A stretch of 64,000 bases of DNA from JADLGL01 sp963823045 (GCA_963823045.1 CAWGKA010000009.1:248001-312000); one strand, 5' to 3'. Shown: positions 1 to 9,158, numbered from the stretch's first letter. Made by a program: numbers and translations. Notes: generated by a model from the sequence alone, not told the origin.

Positions 1-24
1 GCCCGATGGCGACCGACAGGATGG

Positions 25-1330
25 CTAGCGATGTGAAGCCAAGCCGGGAATCATCGGTTCACCTCCGAGAAGGGCGAGTGCTCGGGGCGGCACGTCGCGA
101 GGCCATCCGGGTTCGTGCCGGCCTAACGCGCGAGCGAGAGGCGTCGCAGTCATCCCATGCAGGATGATCGAGACGGTCACAACAAGGCTGACGATAGGCC
201 AGATCGTGTCGATCCCGCTGTCGTCGCCCGGCGAGAAGTGCGTAGTAAACGGACGAGATGCCGATGGGGCCGAACCAACCGGCAACAGGCTGCTCCTTCC
301 ACGATTTCAAGGATGCCAGGTAGCGGCCACAGAGCATCCAGATCGGCAGCCGGCGGACGAACATGACCGCAATGGCAAAGGTAATCGCGCCGCCTCCAAG
401 ATGAAGCCAATCGTCGACCGGCAACATCATGCCGAAGAGGATGAAGACCGGTAGATCGAAGAAGCGGCTGAAGGCTTCCTGGATGCGTTCATGCCGTTTC
501 TCGCCCTCGGGCAGCGAGTCGTTGAACACGAGGCCGGCAACAAACACCGCCAGGATCCCGTCGGCATTGACGAGGCCGCCGGCCGCCAGAACGGCGAGGG
601 CTAGGGCAATGCCCACGGTCAGAGTCGACGTGGCGTCGGTGAACGGCCGTTGCCTGGCCCAACGGAACAGACGGCCGGCGACCCAGCCCGCAAGGAGGCC
701 GAATGCCACCGATGCGCCGATCTCCCAGAGGAGGTCGGCGATCAGCCAGTGGCCGACACTATCGTTGCCGCCGGCGCCCAACAATGTCAGCGCAACGTCA
801 GGAAGAGGAGCGCCAGACCGTCATTGGCGCCGCTCTCAGCGGTGATGAGCCCACGGATGCGGGGCGGAATGTTGCGATCAGCGATGCGGCCGGTCACGAT
901 CGAGGATGAGATCACCGGATCGGTCGGTGTCATCACCGAGCCTATGACAAGGCAGGCCAGCGGAGGCAACGGCAGAAACACCCAGGCCGCGACGCTCGTC
1001 GCGAGCCACATCAGAGGCATGCCGACGCCTAGCACCAGGGCGAGATCACGCCAACGGCGGAGGACGAAGCCACGCGGCAGGCGGAGCGCAGCCCCCATGA
1101 CGGCAAGGCCCAATGTGACCCGCGCCGCCTCCAGCATGAGGTGATTGGTGTTGGCGGAGACGACTCCAAAGCGATCCAGGCCAAAAACGCCGGGCCCCAA
1201 CGCGATGCCGACGATGAGCGCAAACGATCGGCTCCGGCACCCTGACCTTGTTCTTCAGGAATCCCGAGGTAACGCCGAGAACAAGAACGGTCAGGGCTGA
1301 AACAAGAAGTACTGTATCGAAGACGTCCAT
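25..1330 (-). CDS. CPA1-type Na+(K+)/H+ antiporter, frameshifted
   Basis: Inner-membrane cation:proton antiporter. Joining four reading-frame pieces gives one continuous protein of about 435 residues with many hydrophobic helices. It includes the TPTDPV segment and a downstream ESGANDGLA segment typical of CPA1/NhaP exchangers, and GPIGISSVYY near the last helices. The start is the ATG at 1330. The frame changes near 1200, 785 and 250, and the last piece stops at 25. Each break looks like a single-base indel because similarity resumes at once in the neighbouring frame. Ion specificity cannot be told from sequence. It lies downstream of the XoxJ-like gene on the same strand. Confidence 0.8.
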
Positions 1331-1360
1331 CCGTCGCGCTCCTCGGATAGCGGCAAAATG

Positions 1361-2203
1361 TCAGATCGTCGGAATGCCGAAGGAACGTAACAAGGCATCG
1401 ACCTCATCATGATGGTCCACGATGACGGTCGTTGATCATATCCACCAGAGCGTCATCGCCGAGCCGCACGCCGACCGAGATGCTGAAAATGAAGTACATG
1501 TCGGGGGGATCGAACACGGGATGAACGGGCTCAATCACGAGCGGTACATCTTCCTGCTGCGCGTAGTAGCCGGCGAGAGGTCCCCACAGGATGGCGACAT
1601 CAATATCTCCATGCGCTACTGCATCGACGAGCTCTCGTTGGGGATTTCGCTTTCCGGGTCGCCGTAGATCATCGTCCCGACGACATTGTCGATGATGCCA
1701 CGATGACCAAGCGCCTGCGCCGCGGGAGTATTGAAATCCATCGTCGCCTATCAGTGGCAGACCGATGCGTAAATCATGGAGCCTCGGGATCATCGAGCGG
1801 AGGATAGATCAAGCCCGCTGTCAGCGCGATAGAGAAACACGTAGCTCGACCGGTAGAGCGGCAGGCTGACCAGCGCGGCGTCCGTCTCGCTGGGGACGCT
1901 CATCATGACATCACAAGCCCCGGCGGCGAGCGAGTGCGAGATGAAACCGCGCGTTTCCGGTTGCCAGTAATATTCCAGCCTCATGTCGAGATCGTCGGCG
2001 ATCATCTGCGCCAGCTGGTTTTCGAACCCCTCACCCCGGTCGTTGGAGTAAGGCAGATTGTTTGGATCTGCGCATACCAACAACACCGGGCGGTGGTCGC
2101 CCTCCTCCTCCTGTGCGGGCGAGGCCGGGATAAGGAGGAAGAGGGCAATGGTGGCAGAGACCAATTGCCTCGTCGACACGATCGTCCACCGTTTACTTAG
2201 CAT
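1361..2203 (-). CDS. xoxJ: XoxJ/MoxJ-like periplasmic binding protein, frameshifted
   Basis: Quinoprotein-dehydrogenase-associated solute-binding protein, proposed in the family to help periplasmic PQQ alcohol dehydrogenases mature. After a signal peptide it has the family hallmark VCADPNNLPYSN followed by GEGFENQLAQMIADDL, then RGFISHSLAAGACDVMM and PLYRSSYVFLYR. A second-lobe piece contains DIDVAILWGPLAGYYAQ. Frame changes occur near 1800, near 1690 and around 1400. The last frame ends LLRSFGIPTI at 1361, as family members do. An exact EcfG-type promoter lies only about 15 bases upstream of the ATG, so the GTG near 2179 may be the true start. The predicted partner dehydrogenase is 17.6 kb away at 19830. 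Confidence 0.75.
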
Positions 2204-2217
2204 TGCCCATACCTACT

Positions 2218-2242
2218 AACGGCAACGAGGCCCATTGGTTCC
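2218..2242 (-). promoter_or_regulatory. EcfG-type promoter for the xoxJ-like gene
   Basis: Exact GGAAC (2242-2238), 16-base spacer, exact CGTT (2221-2218) read on the minus strand. It ends 15 bases before the annotated ATG of the XoxJ-like gene. Confidence 0.7.
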
Positions 2243-2273
2243 GCAGCGCACGCGCGGAGGGCGAGCGCGACTA

Positions 2274-2718
2274 CTACATACCGCCACCCATCAGCGCGGT
2301 CGTCTCAATGGGGCCTTCGACATCGGCTCCGGCACTGGCCGGCTCGAATAACGACACGGCATTCGCCGCCGTTGAGTTCATCGGTCAGCTCGGTGCCGAG
2401 ATTGTTCACCTGGCCTTGCATCGGGCTTTGCGTGCTGCCATCGGCCTGGGTGAGGTTGATGTCGAACTCATTGGAATCAGCGCAGAGCATGCCGGCAGCT
2501 TGAGCATCAATGCCGGTGAATTCAACGGTCCAGGCGAAGGTGTTGTTCTGCGGATCATACCTGAACCAAGCAGTGCCTTCGCCGCTGCCTTCGCCAGTAA
2601 TTCTGCGACATGCGTGGCAGAATCGGCCGCCACCATGAGCGGCTGGGACTGAGCTGACTGCAAGCGACGAAGCACGACGAGCCTGTGAGTCCGAGGGCGG
2701 CAACTTGAGGTGACGCAT
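2274..2718 (-). CDS. Secreted/lipoprotein-like protein, possibly CHRD-type, frameshifted
   Basis: Small exported protein of unknown function. The ATG at 2718 follows a GGGAG ribosome site. The N-terminus can be reassembled, with indels, into a hydrophobic signal with a cysteine. The middle, GSGEGTAWFRYDPQNNTFAWTV (split here as GSGEGTAWFRYD and NTFAWTVEFTG), resembles the first strands of CHRD domains, which carry G-G-A-x-Y/F-x(n)-L-x-W-x-V patterns. The tail contains ELTDELNGGE. One frame stops at 2305. The adjacent frame continues to a stop at 2274 with a more protein-like composition, so I extend the gene there. The CHRD assignment is tentative. Confidence 0.45.
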
Positions 2719-2787
2719 TGTTTGTCTCCCTTTCGATTCGGTTGGCGCCGCGATCGAAATCGCGGCTCCCCCTGCCCTCACGCTGCC

Positions 2788-2812
2788 AACGTCGACCGCT
2801 CCGGTGTGTTCC
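2788..2812 (-). promoter_or_regulatory. EcfG-type promoter
   Basis: Minus strand: exact GGAAC (2812-2808), 16-base spacer, exact CGTT (2791-2788). It lies about 70 bases upstream of the start at 2718 of the CHRD-like secreted protein gene. Confidence 0.65.
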
Positions 2813-2909
2813 CGTCCGCGTGCAAACATGAAGTCGATTTAAGGTTCGCGCCGGCGCGGCGAAAAGCTCGGAGGGGAACAAATTGTCGGGACCGACGTTA
2901 GGTCGACGT

Positions 2910-2946
2910 GGCCAACCGCAATCCTCCGCCCCCCGCGCGGTTGGCC
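2910..2946 (+). repeat. Perfect 10-bp inverted repeat, possible structured RNA
   Basis: GGCCAACCGC at 2910-2919 is matched by its reverse complement at 2937-2946 around a C-rich 17-base loop. It lies just before the terminator at 2953-2992, in a 730-base stretch (2719-3450) without a convincing protein gene. The two hairpins together could be the 3' part of a small RNA read on the plus strand. No promoter for it is certain. Confidence 0.4.
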
Positions 2947-2952
2947 ATTTAG

Positions 2953-2992
2953 AAGGCCTCGCCCTGTCCCCTCCAGGCGGGGCCTTTTCTTT
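2953..2992 (+). terminator. Rho-independent terminator
   Basis: An 11-bp G+C-rich stem (AAGGCCTCGCC pairing with the GGCGGGGCCTT side, one G-T pair) with a 12-base loop, followed by a T-rich tail (TTTTCTTT). No protein gene ends directly upstream on the plus strand, which is why a small RNA is suspected. Confidence 0.65.
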
Positions 2993-3270
2993 GCGTCCAC
3001 ATCGCAGCCAGCTCGGCGCGAGTTCAAATCCTCGCCGCTGATCGGATCGCTTCGAGACGTTCGTTCATCGACTCTTGGGCATCTGCGGGATAAGACGCCG
3101 GATGTGCGATTGCCGTGGAATCGGCCCTCCGGCCTCACGAAAAGGACCGCCCGCGCCCTCAATTTTGACATCTGTGTGAGGCAAAACCGTCACGTCAGAC
3201 GCAATGACAATGCGCTGCGAGCCGTCGACGGTTCGAAGCCTGAAACCCACAGGCCGCCAGTGCTCACGCC

Positions 3271-3295
3271 GGAACCCGAGGCAGAACCCGACGTA
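3271..3295 (+). promoter_or_regulatory. Probable EcfG-type promoter for phyR (one mismatch)
   Basis: GGAAC at 3271-3275, 16-base spacer, CGTA at 3292-3295 (consensus CGTT). It lies about 155 bases upstream of phyR. EcfG-dependent transcription of phyR is known in other Hyphomicrobiales. Confidence 0.5.
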
Positions 3296-3450
3296 TTAAA
3301 ACGCTACGGACAGCGAAAGGTTCCCGATCGTGAATGAATTGTTTTCTCTTTGCTTTTCTTCGCTCTGACACCATCATAGAGAGGCGAGCGCGGCGGCACC
3401 GCGCTGCTTCATTCGGCAAGTGGGGCAACTTCAACCGAAGGATCGCAACG

Positions 3451-4251
3451 ATGAGCATGGCAGAAAAAATCGTAGCCCGTGTGCCCTATCTTCGACGGTT
3501 CGCGCGTGCGCTGACCGGAAGTCAGCGCGCCGGCAATTCCTATGTCGGTGCAACGCTGGCCGCGCTAACGGAAGCCCCCGATTTGATCGGCGATCGCGAC
3601 GATATTTCGATCGCCTTGTACCGCTTGTTTTGTCGGATCTGGAGCAACGTCGACGTCAACCTCGTGGGCGGTGACGCCGCATCGACCAGCGTGGCAAATG
3701 CCGATGAGCATCTCGCACGCCTGAAACCGACGGAACGTCTCGTGTTCCTGCTCCGCATGCTGGAAGGCTTTTCGGCCTCCGAGACGGCCAACATCCTCGA
3801 AATCGACGAGGATGCCGTCGAAGGACACATGGACGAAGCCAACAGGGATATCGCCGCGCAGCTGAGCAGTCGCGTCCTTATCATCGAGGATGAAAGCTTG
3901 ACGGCACTTGATCTGACCAGGCTCGTCGACAGCCTCGGTCATCAAGTCATCACGGTCGCGCCGACGCACAAGGCAGCGATCGCGGCGATTGATCGCGAAG
4001 AACCCGACCTCATCCTTGCCGACATTCAGTTGGCCGACGGCAGCTCCGGCGTGGACGCGGTCAACGAAATCCTGACGGAGATATCGACGCCCGTGATCTT
4101 CATCACCGGCCACCCGGACCTCCTGCTCACTGGCGAGCGGCCGGAGCCCACTTTTCTCATCTCCAAACCCTATGACCCTGAGGCCGTTCGCGCGATGATC
4201 AGCCAAGTGCTGTTCTTCGAGACGAATCGTCGGGGCCAAGTCGCCGCCTGA
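3451..4251 (+). CDS. phyR: Response regulator PhyR, anti-anti-sigma factor of the general stress response
   Basis: PhyR turns on the general stress response. When phosphorylated it binds the anti-sigma factor NepR and frees EcfG. The first ~130 residues form a sigma-factor-like (EcfG-like) domain, including RLKPTERLVFLLRMLEGFSASE. From about residue 140 a receiver follows: LIIEDE gives the acidic pocket, the phospho-accepting Asp is near residue 191 (LILADIQL), and the conserved Lys is in ISKPYDP. I chose the ATG at 3451, preceded by GAAGGA, which gives 266 residues, the usual PhyR size. The open frame extends upstream to 3334 without homology. Unlike most relatives it does not adjoin nepR-ecfG, which lie 8.4 kb away. 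Confidence 0.93.
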   Translation: MSMAEKIVARVPYLRRFARALTGSQRAGNSYVGATLAALTEAPDLIGDRDDISIALYRLFCRIWSNVDVNLVGGDAASTSVANADEHLARLKPTERLVFLLRMLEGFSASETANILEIDEDAVEGHMDEANRDIAAQLSSRVLIIEDESLTALDLTRLVDSLGHQVITVAPTHKAAIAAIDREEPDLILADIQLADGSSGVDAVNEILTEISTPVIFITGHPDLLLTGERPEPTFLISKPYDPEAVRAMISQVLFFETNRRGQVAA

Positions 4252-4320
4252 CGTCGCGACGGATCAAGACAGCGTCGTCGACGTTGAGCGACAGGTTCCA
4301 ACCTGAAAAGGAGAATCGTC

Positions 4321-4614
4321 GTGAACACCGCCAACCTGCAACTCGAAGGCCTGCTGATGGCAATCGCCGCGGTGAACCGGTCGCTGGTGCAAAAAGGCCT
4401 CCTTTCACACGATGAGGTCGAAGAGGCCCTGCGTGAAGCCGAGCGGACAATCGAGGCCGATCGCTTCAGTTCGATACCTTCCGCCAGCCTAGAGGCCGCC
4501 TGCTTCCCCATACGTCTTCTCCGTCTCGCCAACCGTTCGGAAAACGACGGAACGGGCCAGACCTTCTCAGCCCTCGCCAAGGCCATCGGCGAGGCCGACC
4601 AGCCCACCTGGTAG
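4321..4614 (+). CDS. Small hypothetical protein following phyR
   Basis: 97-residue soluble protein of unknown function. It starts at a GTG (4321) with AGGAG about ten bases before it, 69 bases after phyR, and is followed by a strong terminator, so it may share the phyR transcript. The N-terminal half is predicted helical (a QLEGLLMAIAAVNRSLV stretch followed by an acidic DEVEEALREAERTIEA helix). Similar short proteins occur in rhizobial genomes, but I know of no assigned role. The position suggests a stress-response accessory. Confidence 0.7.
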   Translation: MNTANLQLEGLLMAIAAVNRSLVQKGLLSHDEVEEALREAERTIEADRFSSIPSASLEAACFPIRLLRLANRSENDGTGQTFSALAKAIGEADQPTW

Positions 4615-4629
4615 CCGCGTCTGCGCGAC

Positions 4630-4668
4630 AAAAGGCGGGGCGGCAATGGCCGTCCCGCCTTTCGTTTG
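4630..4668. terminator. Bidirectional terminator between phyR operon and protease gene
   Basis: Stem AAAGGCGGGGCGG / CCGTCCCGCCTTT with a short loop, T-rich on the plus side and A-rich on the other. It sits between convergent genes ending at 4614 and 4679 and can serve both. Confidence 0.8.
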
Positions 4669-4678
4669 CGTGCTCCGC

Positions 4679-6828
4679 TCAGTTCTGCTCGGCAACGAGC
4701 GGCAGGCCGATATAGCCCTGACCGTTGCCGGTATCGACACGGAGCAGGATCGCGGCCTCGTCGGCCTCACGGGCGGCGTTGATCGCCTGCGCGAGGTCGT
4801 CGGGGGTCTGGATCGTCATGCCGTTGGCCTGCAGGATTATGAAGCCCTGCCGCAACGGCGTAGTCGCCGCCAATCCGTTGGGGTCCACGCTGACGACGAC
4901 AAGGCCGGTTTCGCTGGCTCCAACCTCGTTCGCGGGAGCGACGGTCAGCCCAATCCCCTGCACCGCGTGCTCTTGCTGCTGCTGCGGCGCCTGTTGCTGC
5001 TCCTGCGCGGCGTTGGCGTTTTCGTCCGGCAGCTGCGCAAGCGTGACCTCTATAGCGATTTCCTCGCCGTCACGGACCACGGTGAGCGTGACGTGGTCGC
5101 CGGGATCGTGCGCAGCAATGGTGCGCGCAAGTTCACGATCGTCGGCGACCGGCGTGCCGTCGACCTCCGTGATGACGTCGGCCTCCTGCAGTCCGGCGGC
5201 CGCTCCGGGCGCACCCTCGAGGACGCCGGCAACCAACGCGCCGCGGGTGTCGTCAGGGAGATTCAGTGCGGCCGCAATGTTGCGGTCGACCGGCTGAATC
5301 TGAACGCCGATCCAACCGCGCTCGACGACGCCATCATCCTGCAGATCGGCAATCACGTCCGCCGCGATATAGGCGGGGATGGCAAAGCCGATACCAACGG
5401 ACGCGCCGGTCGGCGAGAAGATGGCGCTGTTCACGCCGATCACTTCGCCGTCGGTGTTGAACGACGGGCCACCTGAGTTGCCTGGGTTCACGACCGCATC
5501 GATCTGCATGAAGTCGTCATAAGGGCCAGCGCCGATGTTCCGGCCAAGTGCGGACACGATGCCGAGGGTCACCGTTCCGCCTAGGCCATAAGGGTTGCCG
5601 ACGGCAAGGACCCACTGGCCAATCTTCGGTTCCTGATCCGAGAACTGCACATAAGGGAAGGTACGATCGGCGTCGACCTTCATCAGCGCAAGATCCGTGA
5701 GCGGATCGGTACCGATGACGCGGCCGGGGAAACTCGACCCATCGCCGAGAACCACAGTAATCGTCTCGGCTTCGGCGACGACGTGGTTGTTGGTGACGAG
5801 GTATCCGTCGGGTGAGATGAAGAAACCCGAGCCCTGACCGATCACGGGGCCCTGCCGAGCGTTGCCGCCAGGCGCCGGCATTTGCTGCGGACTGTTGTGC
5901 GTCTGCTGAGCTGCCAGCGTTGACTTCAACGCGTATCGAGACGACTGCCGGGGCGACATTGGCCACGAGGTTGGAGAAGCCCTTGCCGAAGGCCGCAAGC
6001 GTTTCGGCCGGCGCGTTATCCGCATCGGACGATTCCGGCGCGCCCAGCGCCTCTGCACCGACCTGCTCGAGGGTCATGAACGTCGGTGCGTTCTCGAGCG
6101 CAGCGCGATCGAGATCGGTCGTCCAAACGATCGATCCGTCATCATTGGTGGTCATCGTGAGCGCGTCGAACGGAACGCCGATCTTCTTTTCACCAATGCC
6201 GAGAAAACCACCAACACCAAAAATCGACAGTCCTGATTTGACCTTGGTTCAGCGTCAGATCGCCACACTGCCAAGCGTTTCGTCATTCATGTTGCGAACA
6301 GGACGTCCGAGTAGATCCTCGAGCGTGAACTGAGCTGGCCCCGGAGTGGCGAGAAAGCCGGCGACTGAAGGCGGCGGCGGCGCTCCGTCGTCGCTCATAT
6401 GGCGCTGATAGCTCGGTGCTTCGTCGAGCGCGTCACGCGTCAGGTCGGCGACATAGGTGAGGCCGTCCTCGGTTTGCCGAATGTCGATCTGAGCGAAGGG
6501 CACTGCGACGCTCTTCGCGCCGATGCCGAGAAAACCGCCGACGCTGAGAACCACCGCGGATATCTGGCCGTCGGGATCGAAAACAACGCTATCGATCGTT
6601 CCGAGTGTGTCTCCGTCGAGATTCCGGACCGGTTCGCCCCGAAGGTCGTCTATGCGGGTATCATTGACCGTCTGCGCCCGACAAAATCATCGCGGCCGGA
6701 TTGCATTGCAGTCGCCGATAGAAGAGCCGCAGGCTCGCCGCAGGCGAAGGAGCCGCTGCGGACTGCGCCCAAGCGTTGCTGCCGACCAGCAATGCTGCCG
6801 CGGCAACCGCGATTGTAATGCGATTCAT
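4679..6828 (-). CDS. Fusion of two PRC-barrels with an HtrA/DegP-type serine protease, frameshifted
   Basis: Exported protease of about 715 residues after frame repair. The order is: signal peptide (ATG at 6828, CAGGAGG before it, cleavage after NAWA); PRC-barrel 1 (around 6640-6420); PRC-barrel 2 (around 6330-6100); trypsin-like domain; two PDZ domains. The catalytic triad is visible as TNNHVV (His), DLALMK (Asp) and NPGNSGGP (Ser). PDZ1 begins near GWIGVQIQ and PDZ2 near GIGLTVAP. Frames break near 6665, 6258, 6222 and 5920. At 6222 dropping one T from a five-T run restores the barrel. The barrel-2 to protease junction (about 6100-6060) lies inside one unbroken frame, so the fusion does not depend on repair. 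An EcfG promoter lies upstream. Confidence 0.8.
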
Positions 6829-6865
6829 TTGAGCCTCCTGGAAGCTTGCCGCTCCCCATCGGCCA

Positions 6866-6891
6866 AACGTCGGTCGCGCCGCATCCGTTCC
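6866..6891 (-). promoter_or_regulatory. EcfG-type promoter for the PRC-HtrA fusion gene
   Basis: Minus strand: exact GGAAC (6891-6887), 17-base spacer, exact CGTT (6869-6866), 37 bases before the ATG at 6828. Confidence 0.75.
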
Positions 6892-6931
6892 ACGGCCGCG
6901 GGATCGTCGCCCGGACGCATGAACGAGCACG

Positions 6932-6956
6932 GGAACCGCTAGCAGGTGTCAGCGAT
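6932..6956 (+). promoter_or_regulatory. Probable EcfG-type promoter (one mismatch)
   Basis: GGAAC at 6932-6936, 16-base spacer, CGAT at 6953-6956. It lies 40 bases upstream of the DUF3309 gene and is divergent from the promoter at 6866-6891. Confidence 0.5.
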
Positions 6957-6996
6957 TGTACGTGCGGTAATCGGCAATATCAGAAGGAGACATTCG

Positions 6997-7172
6997 ATGT
7001 CGGCAATAGGTTGGATTTTGCTTATAGTCCTGGTTCTTCTTGCACTGGGATCGTCCCTGCATGGCCTTACTCCCGCGGCTGGGGCTATGGGCCTTCAGGG
7101 ATTCTCGGCATCCTGCTCGTGGTGGTCATCATCTTGGCGCTGACCGGCACATTCGAAGTCGCGGCGACCTAG
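6997..7172 (+). CDS. DUF3309 small membrane protein, frameshifted
   Basis: About 57-residue hydrophobic protein of the DUF3309 family, function unknown and common in stress-regulated sets of alphaproteobacteria. The N-terminal frame (ATG 6997, AAGGAG before it) gives a membrane helix ending LVLLALGSS. The next frame supplies the family signature WPYSRGWGYGPSGILGILL and ends at 7172. One indel near 7055 separates them. Confidence 0.75.
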
Positions 7173-7209
7173 CGACCGCCGGCCACGCCGAGTCGCAAAG
7201 GAGGCATCC

Positions 7210-7519
7210 ATGCCCAATTCTCACGACGTCATTGAAGAACTCAGCAACGAGGTCGGAGCACTTCGCCGCGAATTTGCGGACATGCTCGAAAGCCCTCAAG
7301 GAACGCGGCGAAGACCATGTCGCGGCAGCGCGACATTCAGCGCGAACGGCGGCCAAACGGTGCGACGGTGGGCCAAATCGGCTCGCCACCGCGGTGAGGA
7401 ATTCGCCGAGGAAGCGGAGCACATGATCGCTGACCGTCCGGTCATATCGACACTGGCGGCGCTCGGTGTCGGCCTCCTGATCGGCTCCGTCATCCAGGGC
7501 GATGTTCAAGGGCCGTTAG
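7210..7519 (+). CDS. ElaB/YqjD/DUF883-like membrane-anchored protein, frameshifted
   Basis: About 100-residue protein with an amphipathic N-terminal helix (SHDVIEELSNEVGALRREFA), a charged middle, and one C-terminal membrane helix (VISTLAALGVGLLIGSVI). This is the layout of ElaB/YqjD proteins, which tether ribosomes or act in envelope stress in enterobacteria. Two compensating indels (near 7295 and 7355) put the middle, ALKERGEDHVAAARHSARTA, into another frame. A further one near the end allows a stop at 7517-7519, just before the next gene's ribosome site. It is probably co-transcribed with the DUF3309 gene. Confidence 0.6.
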
Positions 7520-7545
7520 GTCTCGGCAATCAAAGGAGAAGCGAC

Positions 7546-8396
7546 ATGGCCCTTTCCCAAACGCAAATGGTTCCGGCGCGGCAAATCGATTTGCTCGGTC
7601 CTGAATCAACCGTGCCGCTGCTCAGCGGCGGAGCGATGCCCGTGATGGGCCTCGGCACATGGAAGCTGACGGACGAGACCTCAACGCCGTCGCAACCGCG
7701 ATCGAGCTCGGCTACTGCATGATCGACACGTCAGGCGACTACGGCACCCAACCTGGTGTTGGCGAAGGAATTCGTCAAAGCGGCGTTCGCCGGGAGGACA
7801 TCTTCGTCGTTACCAAAGTCGAGGAAACCGACGATGCCTATGAGGCAACACGGCGGAACCTCGACCAACTAGGCATGGATCACGTCGACTTGATGTTGAT
7901 CCATCGCCCGCCCAAATCCGGCGCCGGCATCGATCTCTGGCGCGGCCTCATCCGCGCCCGGGACGAGGATCTCGTCACCGACATCGGCGTCAGCAACTAC
8001 TCCGAAGCACTCATCGAAGAGCTCGTCGGCGCGACGGGCGAGGTTCCCGTTGTCAATCAGCTGGAGTGGAGTCCGTTCGGCCACAGCGCCAATATGTACC
8101 GGTATCGCCGTCTGACCGCGGCATCGTTCTCCAGGCCTACAGCCCCCTCACCCGCGCCACGCGTCTGGACGACCCTCTCCTGTCTGCGATCGCCAGGAAG
8201 CATGGCAAGACGGACGCTCAGATCCTGGTCCGCTGGAACCTTCAGAACGGCACTGTTCCAATCCCGAAGGCGAGCCGTCGGAGCCACATGGAAGAGAATA
8301 TCGACGTCTTCGACTTCGAACTCGATGACGACGATCTCGCCGTCTCTCAACCAGGCCGACCAGCACTATTCCGCTCTTGGCAGCCTGCCCTACTGA
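7546..8396 (+). CDS. Aldo/keto reductase, frameshifted
   Basis: NADPH-dependent oxidoreductase of the aldo/keto reductase superfamily, closest in layout to 2,5-diketo-gluconate reductases. It starts at the ATG at 7546 after AAAGGAG. Recognisable elements are MPVMGLGTWKL, AIELGYCMIDTSGDYG (catalytic Asp, and the Tyr expected just after), MDHVDLMLIHRP (catalytic His), IGVSNY, and AQILVRWNLQNGTVPIPKAS (cofactor segment). Frame changes fall near 7680, 8100 and 8340. The final frame ends YSALGSLPY at 8396. Removal of carbonyl compounds under stress is a plausible role but is not shown. Confidence 0.75.
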
Positions 8397-8405
8397 CGAC
8401 AAGCG

Positions 8406-8436
8406 AATGGACGGCGCCTGTCGCGCGCCGTCCATT
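8406..8436. terminator. Hairpin between convergent genes
   Basis: Perfect 12-bp stem AATGGACGGCGC/GCGCCGTCCATT with a seven-base loop, between the aldo/keto reductase and DUF892 genes. There is no strong T run, so terminator function is likely but not certain. Confidence 0.5.
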
Positions 8437-8457
8437 GGACTGTCCTGATCGAGGTTG

Positions 8458-8962
8458 TCAGGCCGCTTCCTGATTGATTCCGGAACGAGCCAGTTCGTTC
8501 AGCTTTTCGTCGGCGCCATGTTCCTGGGCCAGCGTTGTTGCAAGCAGCGCCGCCTCGTCGTCACGGCCGCGTTCCCGCGCCCAGGCCACCAGCGTTCCGT
8601 ACCGCGTGATCTCGTAGTGCTCGATTGCCTGTGCGGCCGCGATCAACGCAGCATCGCGCACGTTTTCATCCGAAACGGAATCGATGATGCTATCGCATCT
8701 CCGAAAGGATGCCTTCGATCGCTTCGCAGGTGGTTCCCTTCGGTTCGCGCCCTTCAAGGCGGAAGATGTCCTCAAGCCGGGTAATCTGGCCTTCCGTCTC
8801 TTCAAGATGCGCCGTCAATGCGGTCTTCAGCGACGTATGGCTTGCGGCGCGGATCATATCCGGCATAGCCTTCCGCACCTTCCGCTCGGCGTAATAGATG
8901 TCCTCGAGCGTGTGCATGAAGAGATCGTCCTTGGTTTTGATGTCGGGACTGAACATTCCCAT
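8458..8962 (-). CDS. DUF892 (YciE/YciF) ferritin-like protein, frameshifted
   Basis: About 167-residue four-helix protein of the ferritin-like DUF892 family, stress-induced in many bacteria. The first helix pair has the metal-binding pattern DLFMHTLEDIYYAERK, then EETEGQITRLEDIF. The second half has AAAQAIEHYEITRYGTL and TLAQEHGADEKLNELA, each supplying Glu/His ligands. One indel near 8690 divides the two halves. It starts at 8962 with a GAG-rich ribosome site. An exact EcfG promoter lies about 55 bases upstream. Confidence 0.85.
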
Positions 8963-9015
8963 CTCACTCTCCTGATCGTTGAGATCAGCCCGCGCCCCTC
9001 GGGTTCCGCCTGCTC

Positions 9016-9041
9016 AACGTCACCCCCTTTGTCATTGTTCC
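9016..9041 (-). promoter_or_regulatory. EcfG-type promoter for the DUF892 gene
   Basis: Minus strand: exact GGAAC (9041-9037), 17-base spacer, exact CGTT (9019-9016), upstream of the start at 8962. Confidence 0.75.
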
Positions 9042-9070
9042 TGTGGGTCGGCGGCCCCAGTTGCATGCAC

Positions 9071-9096
9071 GGAACTTCGCGCCCGCACCTCGCATT
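9071..9096 (+). promoter_or_regulatory. Probable EcfG-type promoter (one mismatch)
   Basis: GGAAC at 9071-9075, 17-base spacer, CATT at 9093-9096 (consensus CGTT), 62 bases before the small membrane protein at 9159. Confidence 0.45.
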
Positions 9097-9158
9097 GACC
9101 ATCTGTGCTGAACCTTGGGTGCCGCCGACGGCTGTCTGATCGAACATGGAGGAACCCG

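Noticed and set aside
3010..3045. tRNA T-arm-like hairpin (GCGAG around TTCAAATC)
   Set aside because: The loop is one base too long for a normal T arm and there is no acceptor, D or anticodon arm upstream.
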